A stretch of DNA of 64,000 nucleotides from Burkholderia sp. Bp8992 (GTDB taxonomy: Bacteria; Pseudomonadota; Gammaproteobacteria; Burkholderiales; Burkholderiaceae). The translations under genes and the position numbers were made by a program. Location of the stretch: positions 62,001 through 126,000 of the forward strand of contig NZ_QTQI01000016.1 in the NCBI RefSeq assembly GCF_003853705.1, read 5' to 3'. Under the pieces are notes generated by a model, which was given only the letters and a program-made list of their open reading frames with translations, did not search any database and was not told the origin of the DNA. Shown piece after piece: positions 37,603 to 45,463 of this stretch; position 1 is the stretch's first letter; the number at the start of each line of letters is the position of its first letter.

Positions 37603-38037
37603 TCAGTGCAGATCGGCCGATGCGATCGAGCGCACGGTGTCGGTGATGTTCACGCAGCGCGACAGGCCGAAATGCTCGGCTTCGCGGCGCTCCGGCTCGC
37701 TGCTCGCGATCGCGAGCGCGCGCTCGGGCGGCACGCCGAGCGCCTGCAGCGCGACGTCGAAAGGATGCTGATTTGATCCGGATTCCTTTTGATTGGAATC
37801 TGTGACGACGACCGAGAAGCGGTCGAGGTTCGCACGGCCGAACTGGCCTTCGAACATGTCGCTGAGCCGTGCGGCCGGCAGCGTCGTGACGAGACCGAGC
37901 CGATATCCTTCTTCCGATGCACGGTCGAGCCACTGGATGATCGCGTCGCGCTGATGGCGCGATTCGCGCGAATCCGGTGTTGCTTCGATCTGTGCGAATG
38001 CTGCGTCGAGACGGGTGACGATGGCTTCGATAACCAC
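37603..38037 (-). CDS. HAD-like protein lacking catalytic residues
   Basis: This is a 144-residue protein whose second half (HPFDVALQALGVPPERALAIASSEPERREAEHFG) resembles the end of a haloacid-dehalogenase phosphatase. The DxD nucleophile motif is absent, and the late acidic GDS motif has become IASSE, so it is probably not an enzyme. The GTG start at 38037 is backed by GAGGAATCACC. A motif upstream of it resembles one in the ndh-LysR intergenic region. Confidence 0.65.
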   Translation of the reverse strand: MVIEAIVTRLDAAFAQIEATPDSRESRHQRDAIIQWLDRASEEGYRLGLVTTLPAARLSDMFEGQFGRANLDRFSVVVTDSNQKESGSNQHPFDVALQALGVPPERALAIASSEPERREAEHFGLSRCVNITDTVRSIASADLH

Positions 38038-38121
38038 GGTGATTCCTCTTCAGAGACGTGATGATCCGTTCGCCGACGGGAATGCCACACACCTTAGCGT
38101 CGATCCCGAAAACACAACCAA

Positions 38122-38146
38122 TTAATATTTTTATCCGACTCATACG
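38122..38146. promoter_or_regulatory. Motif shared with the ndh-LysR intergenic region, copy 1
   Basis: TTAAT-TTT-TA--CGACTCATA is shared without gaps with 39798-39822, at about 18-19 of 25 bases. It lies about 85-110 bases upstream of the HAD-like gene start. A site for the LysR regulator at 39820 is a reasonable guess, but this rests on two copies only. Confidence 0.35.
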
Positions 38147-38294
38147 ATCTGACTAATGAATCGGGTGAGAGCCAGAGTGGGCGCGGGATGCGTGTCTGGT
38201 GGTGTTTTCCGCGCACATTGCGTCGCATCGACGGCCTTCGATGTGATGCACCGGCGTGGCGCACGGTCTGAATGTATCGGGCATATGCATATAG

Positions 38295-38333
38295 AAAAAC
38301 GGCATATCGAGCGAGGGCCGCCTGATATGCCGT
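38295..38333 (-). terminator. Intrinsic terminator of ndh
   Basis: On the minus strand a perfect 10-bp stem, ACGGCATATC/GATATGCCGT with a 15-base loop, is followed by TTTTTC. It begins about 28 bases after the ndh stop codon. Confidence 0.8.
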
Positions 38334-38360
38334 CATGCAATGCTGCGCGTGCGTCGTCGA

Positions 38361-39719
38361 TCAGTGCAGCTTGATCGACGGCTGGTTGCGGCTTTGCAGC
38401 CAGTGGCTCAGCGACTGGAACAGCGCGCGCTTCACGCCGACCACGCTGAACAGGTGCTTGCGATACAGGAACTTGTACAGCCCGATCGCGGCGAGCCCGT
38501 CGACGATCAGCGAGCGCGAACGCACGCTGATGTCCGCCTGGTACACGGCGCCCGCATGCCCGAGCGACACGACAGTGCCCGCATCGTGGAACGTGAAGCC
38601 GGTCACCGGCTTGCCGGCGATGCGCCGCGCGAATGCATTGACCAGGTACACGGCCTGCTGGTGCGCGACTTGCGCGCGCGGCGGCAGGAACCCGCTCGCA
38701 CCGGTCGACGGGCACGCGGCGCAGTCGCCGAACGCATAGACGTGCGGATCGTCGGGCGTCTGCAGCGTGTCGGTCACGATCACCTGGTTCGAGCGGTTGA
38801 GCGCGAGGTCGCCGATGTCCCGCAGGAGCGCGGGGCCCGCGACGCCGGCTGCCCAGATCGTGATGTCGCTCGCGAGCCGCTCGCCCGTCGCGGTTGTTAC
38901 GGCATCCGCGCCGACTTCCGCCACACGCGTATCGGTCAGCACGTCGACGTTCAGCGTGCGCAGTTGCGCGTGCATCTTGCCGGACAGCCGCGCGTCGAGT
39001 GCCGGCAGGATGCGCGGGCCGCCTTCGATCAGCCGGATGTGCACGTCGCGTGCGGACACCAGCGCCTTGAAGCGATACGTCGTCAGTTGCTGGACCGCGT
39101 GCCGCAGCGCGGCCGCCAGCTCGACGCCCGTCGCACCCGCGCCGATCACGTTGATGCAGATCGGCGCCGCGCGCCGTGCCGGCTGCTGCTCGGCGAGGTG
39201 ATTCGCCTTCGTGCAGGCCGCGAGGAACTTGCGGCGGAAATCCTCGGCCTGGTCGAGGTTCTCGAGCGGCAGCGCATGACGGGCAGCACCCGGCACGTTG
39301 AAGAAGTTCGTCACGCTGCCGACGGCGAGCACGAGATCGTCATAGCCGAGTTCGCGCTGCGGCAGGACTTTGGTGCCGTCCGCGTCGTGCAGGGCCGCGA
39401 TCGTCGCTGTGCGGGTCGCGCGGTCGACCCGCTGCAGCGCGCCCTGCACGAAGCGAAAGCCGTGGCGCTTCGCCTGTGCCGCGTATTCGATCGTGTGCGA
39501 GGCCGGATCGCGATGGCCCGATGCGGCTTCGTGCAGCAGCGGCTTCCAGAAGTGCGTCGGATAGCGGTCGACGAGCACGATGTCGGCCTGGCCGCGACGT
39601 CCGATCGTGTCGCCGAGGCGCGTCGCGAGCTGCAGGCCGCCGGCGCCGCCGCCGACGATCACGATGCGCGGCAGGCGCGGTGCGCGGTCCGTTGCAAGGT
39701 TGGGCGTGGTGTTGTCCAT
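38361..39719 (-). CDS. ndh: Type II NADH:quinone oxidoreductase (NAD(P)/FAD-dependent)
   Basis: This is a 452-residue single-subunit, non-proton-pumping NADH dehydrogenase on the inner face of the membrane. The FAD-binding IVIVGGGAGGLQLATRL is near residue 20, the NADH-binding NVIGAGATGVELAAAL near 180, and the second FAD contact YAFGDCAACP near 300. The C-terminal part (LYRKHLFSVVGVKRALF) is the amphipathic membrane anchor of this family. The ATG at 39719 has GGGAGC upstream. It is divergent from a LysR gene and ends at a clear terminator. Confidence 0.9.
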   Translation of the reverse strand: MDNTTPNLATDRAPRLPRIVIVGGGAGGLQLATRLGDTIGRRGQADIVLVDRYPTHFWKPLLHEAASGHRDPASHTIEYAAQAKRHGFRFVQGALQRVDRATRTATIAALHDADGTKVLPQRELGYDDLVLAVGSVTNFFNVPGAARHALPLENLDQAEDFRRKFLAACTKANHLAEQQPARRAAPICINVIGAGATGVELAAALRHAVQQLTTYRFKALVSARDVHIRLIEGGPRILPALDARLSGKMHAQLRTLNVDVLTDTRVAEVGADAVTTATGERLASDITIWAAGVAGPALLRDIGDLALNRSNQVIVTDTLQTPDDPHVYAFGDCAACPSTGASGFLPPRAQVAHQQAVYLVNAFARRIAGKPVTGFTFHDAGTVVSLGHAGAVYQADISVRSRSLIVDGLAAIGLYKFLYRKHLFSVVGVKRALFQSLSHWLQSRNQPSIKLH

Positions 39720-39797
39720 GTTGGGCTCCCGCTGAATGACGATTCGGATGACATTGCTCAAGAACCGACGATATAGTTTCGAACCCACTCGAACAAT

Positions 39798-39822
39798 TTA
39801 ATGTTTATAAGCGACTCATATG
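39798..39822. promoter_or_regulatory. Motif shared with the HAD-like gene promoter, copy 2
   Basis: TTAATGTTTATAAGCGACTCATATG matches 38122-38146 at most positions. It overlaps the LysR start codon at 39820, so if it is a real protein-binding site the regulator may repress itself or its true start may lie elsewhere. Confidence 0.35.
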
Positions 39823-40773
39823 TATTCACTTATAGGAAAGACCGCGACGTTCCGGCAGCTGAAGGCGCTGGACATGATTGCGCGGCTCGGCAGCGTGTCG
39901 CGCGCGGCCGAGGAGCTGAACCTGACGCAGCCGGCCGTGTCGCTGCAGGTTCGCCTGCTCGAGGAGGCCGTGGGCGCCGCGTTGCTGCAGCGGGTGGGGC
40001 GCGGCGTGCAGCTGACCGCGGCCGGCGAGATCGTGTCGCGCTATGCGCGCGAGATCCTGCATCTGTGGAGCGAGGCCGGCGATGAAGTGGCCGCGCTGAC
40101 GGGCGACCTCGGCGGCACGCTGCGGATCGGCGCGATCACGACGGCCGAATACCTGATCCCGCCGCTGCTCGTCAAATTCACCGCGACGCGTCCGCACGTG
40201 AAGACGTACTTCAAGGTCGGCAACCGCGACGACATCATTCGCATGCTCGCGACGCATGAAATCGATCTCGCGGTGATGGGTAGTGCACCGAAGGAACTGC
40301 GTACGCATGCGGTCGAATTCGCGAAGCATCCGATGGTGTTCGTCGCGGCGCCCGGCCATCCGCTGATGCAGCGCAAGCGTGTCGCGTTGAAGGATCTCGA
40401 ATCCGCGCACCTGCTCGTGCGCGAGCGCGGCGCGGGCACGCGCTCGACCGTCGAGAGCCTGTTCAAGAACGCCGGCTACCGGTTCCATGTGGGCTCCGAA
40501 CTGTCGAGCAACGAGGCCATCAAGCAGATGGCCGAAGCGGGGCTCGGCATCGCGTTCCTGTCGTTGCACGCGTGTGCACTCGAACTGCGCACGGGGCTGC
40601 TCGGGCAATTGCCGTTCCCCGGCAACCCGATCGAGCGCGAATGGTACGTGGTCACGCTCGCCGACCGGCGGATCTCGCAGGTGACGGGCCTGTTCCGCGA
40701 TTTCCTGATCAAGCAGGGCGCGCCGGTGATCGACGGCGCGACGGTGGCGCTGCACGAGCGGCGGCGCAAGTAG
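39820..40773 (+). CDS. LysR-family transcriptional regulator (CbbR/CysB-like)
   Basis: This is a 317-residue regulator with helix-turn-helix TFRQLKALDMIARLGSVSRAAEELNLTQPAVSLQ and an effector domain of the CbbR-like group. It is divergent from ndh and is the obvious candidate to regulate it. No ribosome-binding site is visible before the ATG at 39820, so initiation may be weak or leaderless. CbbR-type proteins often respond to NADPH or metabolite levels, which would suit control of an NADH dehydrogenase; that is inference. Confidence 0.88.
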   Translation: MYSLIGKTATFRQLKALDMIARLGSVSRAAEELNLTQPAVSLQVRLLEEAVGAALLQRVGRGVQLTAAGEIVSRYAREILHLWSEAGDEVAALTGDLGGTLRIGAITTAEYLIPPLLVKFTATRPHVKTYFKVGNRDDIIRMLATHEIDLAVMGSAPKELRTHAVEFAKHPMVFVAAPGHPLMQRKRVALKDLESAHLLVRERGAGTRSTVESLFKNAGYRFHVGSELSSNEAIKQMAEAGLGIAFLSLHACALELRTGLLGQLPFPGNPIEREWYVVTLADRRISQVTGLFRDFLIKQGAPVIDGATVALHERRRK

Positions 40774-40794
40774 GCCGATACGGCGGCCGGCCGG

Positions 40795-40989
40795 TCAGAC
40801 GAGCCCGAAGTCGTCGTTGCTGTCGGGAATCGACGCGAGCAGCCGTTCGAGCCGGTACCAGCCGATGACGCGCAAGCACCACGCGGCGACGGCGGTGCGG
40901 CCGGTGCGGGAGTGGGGGCCGGATGACGGGCAGGCGGCGGAGGGCGAGCGCGCGATGAACGACGCGTGTAGCGGGCAGGAATAGGGCAT
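40795..40989 (-). CDS. Small hypothetical protein, possibly DUF1127-like
   Basis: This is a 64-residue ORF whose end, WCLRVIGWYRLERLLASIPD followed by SNDDFGLV, resembles the C-terminal pattern of DUF1127 proteins. CGGAGCCCGTC precedes the ATG at 40989, a good ribosome-binding site. It converges with the LysR gene. DUF1127 proteins are short, often stress-linked RNA-binding or regulatory proteins; the match here is partial. Confidence 0.5.
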   Translation of the reverse strand: MPYSCPLHASFIARSPSAACPSSGPHSRTGRTAVAAWCLRVIGWYRLERLLASIPDSNDDFGLV

Positions 40990-41181
40990 GACGGGCTCCG
41001 TAGGTGTCGGATGGGGCGATCGTAAGCGTCGCGGCGCCCGCCGGCGCGCACGCAAGGATCGTCGTGAGCAGAAACGGATGATCTTTTTCTGCTCGATGCC
41101 GCGGCAGGCGCGCAGGCCCGGCACGCCGGCTCAAAACGCGTCACAATGCGCGTTCGTCACCTGATCTGGTGGAGACAAGCG

Positions 41182-42105
41182 ATGAGCGATCCGATTCTTG
41201 CCGCGCCGACGGACAACGGCATTCCGGTCAGCCTGCGCTCCAGCCGCGGGCTGGGCTGGCAGGGCTTTGGCGCGTCGCTGCTGGAGATCCGCGCGGGCAC
41301 GTACCGGATCCCGGCGGCCGAGCATCACCGGATCGGTGTGCATATCGGTTCGCCGGTTCGTGCGGACTGCGTGTGCGACGGCGAGCGCGTGTCGCGCATC
41401 CAGGCGCACGGCGACGTCGACGTGATTCCGGCCGGCCTGCCCGGCCAGTGGACCGACAGCGCCGACTGCCGGATCCTGCATATCGCGCTCAGCGACACGT
41501 TCGTGCGGCGTACGGTCGAGCAGCTCGAACTGAAGCCGTCGCAGGCGCAGATCCGCCGCCGGCTGCAGGTGCGCGACCCGCGGCTGCAGCACATCGCGTG
41601 GGCGATGGCCGCCGAACTCGAAGCGGAAGACGCGTCGGATCCGCTTTACGCGGAAAGCCTGTGCACGGCGCTCGTCGCGCGGCTGGTCGACGGCCAGCCG
41701 GCGTTCCGCGAACGCCGGCGCACGCTTGCGCCGAAAGCGGCCGCGCGCGTGATCGACTATGTCGAAGCGAACCTCGAGCGGCGCATGACGCTGGCCGAGC
41801 TCGCGGCGCTCGTGTCGATCAGCGTGCCGCATTTCAAGGTGCTGTTCCGCGAAACGCTCGGGATGCCCGTGCACCAATACGTCGTGCGGCGCCGGGTGGA
41901 GCGCGCGAAGGCGCTGCTGCTCGAAGGCCGGCTCAGCATCAGCCAGATCGCGCTGGAAGCCGGGTTTGCACACCAGAGCCACATGGCGAACTGGATGAAC
42001 CGCGTGCTGGGCGCGACGCCGACGGAGATTGCACGGTCGGGCGCGCGGGGCGGGTTGCGGCTTGCTTATGATGGTGGGGAAGGCGAGAAGCCTGCGCGTC
42101 GATAG
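41182..42105 (+). CDS. AraC-family transcriptional regulator
   Basis: This is a 307-residue regulator. A cupin-like N-terminal domain (AAEHHRIGVHIGSPVRADC) is followed by two helix-turn-helix units (LAELAALVSISVPHFKVLFRE and ISQIALEAGFAHQSHMANWMN). The ATG at 41182 has GGAGA 9 bases upstream. It is followed 136 bases later by an NmrA-like gene on the same strand, a pairing often seen in Burkholderia, and probably controls it. Confidence 0.9.
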   Translation: MSDPILAAPTDNGIPVSLRSSRGLGWQGFGASLLEIRAGTYRIPAAEHHRIGVHIGSPVRADCVCDGERVSRIQAHGDVDVIPAGLPGQWTDSADCRILHIALSDTFVRRTVEQLELKPSQAQIRRRLQVRDPRLQHIAWAMAAELEAEDASDPLYAESLCTALVARLVDGQPAFRERRRTLAPKAAARVIDYVEANLERRMTLAELAALVSISVPHFKVLFRETLGMPVHQYVVRRRVERAKALLLEGRLSISQIALEAGFAHQSHMANWMNRVLGATPTEIARSGARGGLRLAYDGGEGEKPARR

Positions 42106-42241
42106 CTGACGGGGCGGATTGCACGATCCGTGTGCGTCCTCGTATCCCGTCATCCTTTCCTGCTCGATTCATCCCTCCCTGCGCGCCTTCCCAGCGGCGC
42201 ATGCCGACAATCACAACACTTTCATCCCTCAGGAGCAGATC

Positions 42242-43135
42242 GTGTTCGTGATCTTCGGAGCATCCGGCAACGTGGGCCTGTCGACCGTGACAGCCTTGCG
42301 CAACGCCGGCCATTCGGTGCGCGCGGTGCTGCGCGACGCGCGCCATCGTGAACGTTTCGTGCGGCTCGGCTGCGATGTCGCGATCGCGGACCTGACGGAC
42401 GCGAACGCGATCGCCGCGGCGATCGCCGGCGCGCAGGCCGTGCAGATCCTGTGCCCGGTGCCGGCTGCCGATCCCGATCCGGCCGCGACGATGACGCGGA
42501 CGATCGATGCGGCGGCCGCTGCAATCGCCTCGAACCCGCCGCCGGCGCTGCTCGCGTTGTCCGATTACGGCGCGGAGCTTGAAGGCAATACGGGTATCAC
42601 GCGCCTGTTCCATGACTTCGAGGAACGGCTGAGGGCGATCCCCACGCAGCTGACGCTGCTGCGTTCGGCCGAGCATCTGCAAAACTGGGCGCGCGTGCTG
42701 CCGGTCGCGCTCGGCACCGGCGTGCTGCCGAGCTTCCACCATCCGGTCGGCAAGGTCTTTCCGACGGTCTGGGCGCCCGATGTGGGCGTCGTCGCGGCGC
42801 GGCTGCTGCTCGATGCGCCGGAAGGCAGCAACGGGCCGCGCATCGTCAGCGTCGAAGGGCCGCGGCGGGTGAGCGTGACGGCGATCGCGGATACGTTGGG
42901 TGCGGCGGCGGGGCGCGCGATCGTCGCGCGCGAGCTGCCGCGCGACACGTGGAACGCGACGCTGCTGCGCGCCGGGCTCAGCGAACGTCATGCGCAGTTG
43001 ATCGTCGACCTGTACGACGTGCATAACGCCGGGCAGATCGACGTCGAGGACGGGGTGTCGGAGCGGGTGTATGGGACGACGGCCCCGGAGGAAGCGCTTG
43101 CCGTGCTGGTGCGCGCGCATGCGGCGCCGGCGTGA
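42242..43135 (+). CDS. NmrA/NAD(P)H-binding family protein
   Basis: This is a 297-residue protein of the atypical SDR group. The nucleotide-binding motif FVIFGASGNVG is at the N-terminus, and the rest resembles NmrA and quinone-oxidoreductase-2 proteins that sense or use NAD(P)H. The Tyr-x-x-x-Lys active site is not evident, so it may be a redox sensor. It starts with GTG at 42242, with CAGGAG upstream. It converges with tssA. Confidence 0.85.
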   Translation: MFVIFGASGNVGLSTVTALRNAGHSVRAVLRDARHRERFVRLGCDVAIADLTDANAIAAAIAGAQAVQILCPVPAADPDPAATMTRTIDAAAAAIASNPPPALLALSDYGAELEGNTGITRLFHDFEERLRAIPTQLTLLRSAEHLQNWARVLPVALGTGVLPSFHHPVGKVFPTVWAPDVGVVAARLLLDAPEGSNGPRIVSVEGPRRVSVTAIADTLGAAAGRAIVARELPRDTWNATLLRAGLSERHAQLIVDLYDVHNAGQIDVEDGVSERVYGTTAPEEALAVLVRAHAAPA

Positions 43136-43268
43136 TGCAGGTAGCCGGCACGTCGCACCAGATGAGAAACGCGGCTAACTAAGCATCGCAATTGTGCTGA
43201 CACGGTAGCCTGTGGCCCCGGTCGACGAGAACGCTCGCGACAGAATCGATCAATCTCGGCGAGCGCGT

Positions 43269-44390
43269 CTATTCCAGACTATCCGTCTGGTCCCATTGTG
43301 CAAGAAGCTCGCCCGGAATCGCGTTGACAACCTCGACGTAACGTTTGCCGACGAGCTGCTCGGCCCGCTTCAGTAATACCGGGATAGGGCTACTTGGTTC
43401 GTTCGTTTCGAACCACTGGCGGGCCATATTGATCAATGTCAGCGCTGCCTGGCGGTCCATCGATACAGGTTCAGGACGGGGGGCGGCGCTAGATGCGGTT
43501 GCGTCCGAGATAAATTCGCTGCCCTGAGGAATTGCCGCGCATTTTCCACCGGGCTGCGCACCGTTTGCATCCAGGCTTTCGATGTCGTCGACGAAAACGT
43601 GGACGACGTCCAAAGATGCGTCGACATGCGCAGCCGGGACATTCAACAGTTGCAGCAATCGAATCAATGGCTCAAGGTCGGGCAGATACGTGTCGAGATG
43701 TGCCGCCCCCCACATGTTGATCGCGGCAAGATTTGAAATCGACTCGTCGAACGCACTCATCAATTCCCGTTGTTGCATCCGCAGATCCTGCAACTGCTGA
43801 ATGACCGAATCCGGTGCAAGCGCATCGGCTGAACGCGGATAGGCGAAGGCGCGCTCGACATCCCGCATCTGGAGGCGCGTGGCGGTCGACGCCATCAGCA
43901 CGATTTCCCGGACGTCGGCCAGCAACCCGTCTGGATCCGACAGCGCCTGCAGGGCGTTCATACGCATCTCCAATGCGGCATCGCGATCGTGATCCGTGTT
44001 TGCCTGCGGGTGAATGCTGTCGGGAAATTCCTGCAGCCATGCCGCGAGCAACCCCGTTCCTTCCGCCAATCCCGATGCACCGCCAAGGCGTGTGCGACAA
44101 CGAGCGTAAAGTACCCCGACACGTATATCCTTCGTGCGCAGCATCAGCCGGCGACAGTTGCGTTCGAGTTCGCTCCAGTTGAGCGGATCAGGTGAACCGA
44201 CAAACGTGCCGTACTGCACGTCCGGCCGTGGCGCTGCGTCGGCGAACAGCATCACGAAATCGTGGTCATACTCGAGATCCGAGCCGCACGGTGCGTCCTC
44301 GCCCAGCGGCGTCAGCCAGTCGACGCGCGTGGTATCGGGCGCGGAGGGGCGGCTCGGCTTCGCAGGGGCGACCGATTGCTTCGTGCTCAT
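43269..44390 (-). CDS. tssA: Type VI secretion protein TssA (ImpA)
   Basis: This is a 373-residue T6SS assembly-cap component. It has the ImpA N-terminal signature WLTPLGEDAPCGSDLEYD near residues 25-42 and the middle segment WSELERNCRRLMLRTKDIRVGVLYARCR. It probably coordinates tail sheath and tube growth at the baseplate. It is the last gene of the leftward arm, two bases after the tssG stop codon. Its length fits the short TssA class. Confidence 0.93.
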   Translation of the reverse strand: MSTKQSVAPAKPSRPSAPDTTRVDWLTPLGEDAPCGSDLEYDHDFVMLFADAAPRPDVQYGTFVGSPDPLNWSELERNCRRLMLRTKDIRVGVLYARCRTRLGGASGLAEGTGLLAAWLQEFPDSIHPQANTDHDRDAALEMRMNALQALSDPDGLLADVREIVLMASTATRLQMRDVERAFAYPRSADALAPDSVIQQLQDLRMQQRELMSAFDESISNLAAINMWGAAHLDTYLPDLEPLIRLLQLLNVPAAHVDASLDVVHVFVDDIESLDANGAQPGGKCAAIPQGSEFISDATASSAAPRPEPVSMDRQAALTLINMARQWFETNEPSSPIPVLLKRAEQLVGKRYVEVVNAIPGELLAQWDQTDSLE

Positions 44391-44392
44391 GG

Positions 44393-45463
44393 TCAGTCAG
44401 TTCCAGGGTTTGTCGGGCGGCGATCGAACTGGCGCGCGTAACGCTCGGGTTCGAACCGCATTCCAGTAATGGGTTTGCGCTGGGCCGGTCGCCCCAGCCA
44501 TCCCGACCAGCCGATGCGTTGTTGGCCGCCCATTACCGCCGGCGGTGCACTCTCGGGCTTGATACGCAACTCGAGTTCCCATTCCAGTTCGTAGCCGACG
44601 AACGTTCGTACCCATTCGACGAGCCGTGGCAAATCCTCGCCCTGAGGCGTGAAGCGCAGATAGGCATCGAGATCGAGCGGGCCGATGATGATTCGAAAGC
44701 GGTGCTGACGGTCCGGCGCGACACGTCCGAGCATCGCGCCTTGTCCCATCGTCGCGGCAGCGCCCGGGCGACCCATGCGGCCGCGATCGATCGGGTCGAT
44801 TTCGATCCAGTGGAACATGTTTTCCTCGAGCTCGACCGGCACGCCGAAGTAGCGTTCGAGCGTCGCGCGCAGGCCGTCGGGATTGCGTGATTCACGTACG
44901 AGATGTGCCGTGGCGGCGAGGCGCGCATGCGATGGCAGCGGGCGATGGGAAATTTCGCTGACGTCCAGTCCCGCGAGGCTTGCGATGTAGAACGAAAATC
45001 GCTCTTCTTGAGTTCGGTCGAGTCCGGCGGTTGATTGAGCCGACGCCCACGCCCGATAGAAGAGCGTGAAGTAGCGATGATGGAAGATGTCGAAAAAATC
45101 GACGGTCGTCGTGTCGCGCCGGCTATCTTCGCGATCTTTCGCGATTTCAGTGAAGTGAATCGGTAGCGGACCATTGGGACCGAGCATCCCGAGACTGAAA
45201 AGCCGCACTTTCAACCGTCCCGCCGTTTGTTCCGCGCTGGCGACTTCCCGCGGCGCAAAGGCGAGGCTCGGCTGCTGGCCAAACCGGAAAGGCTCCAAGC
45301 CTGGCCGGCGTGCAGTGCCGATTGGATCGATCGCAGGGTTCGCGCCGATGCGACGCAACAGCGGCAGAAAACCGAACTGCCATGGCTCGGCCTGCAAGCG
45401 TTCGAACTGCTCGGTCGACAGCATGTTGTTGTGCAGCAGTGCGGGCAGTGTGGTGCGCCTCAT
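44393..45463 (-). CDS. tssG: Type VI secretion baseplate protein TssG (VasB/ImpH)
   Basis: This is a 356-residue baseplate wedge protein that pairs with TssF. Family segments include EPWQFGFLPLLRRIGAN, PNGPLPIHFTE and HRYFTLFYRAWASAQ. Its ATG overlaps the tssF stop codon as TGATG, which fixes the start and implies translational coupling. The C-terminus is Arg/Pro-rich. Confidence 0.93.
   Translation of the reverse strand: MRRTTLPALLHNNMLSTEQFERLQAEPWQFGFLPLLRRIGANPAIDPIGTARRPGLEPFRFGQQPSLAFAPREVASAEQTAGRLKVRLFSLGMLGPNGPLPIHFTEIAKDREDSRRDTTTVDFFDIFHHRYFTLFYRAWASAQSTAGLDRTQEERFSFYIASLAGLDVSEISHRPLPSHARLAATAHLVRESRNPDGLRATLERYFGVPVELEENMFHWIEIDPIDRGRMGRPGAAATMGQGAMLGRVAPDRQHRFRIIIGPLDLDAYLRFTPQGEDLPRLVEWVRTFVGYELEWELELRIKPESAPPAVMGGQQRIGWSGWLGRPAQRKPITGMRFEPERYARQFDRRPTNPGTD

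Larger units (their letters stand above)
38038..38360. other. 323-bp gene-free region between ndh and the HAD-like gene
   Basis: I see no gene. The region contains the ndh terminator (38295-38333) and an AT-rich segment (38122-38146) that resembles the ndh-LysR promoter region. It should also hold the promoter of the HAD-like gene. Confidence 0.6.
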
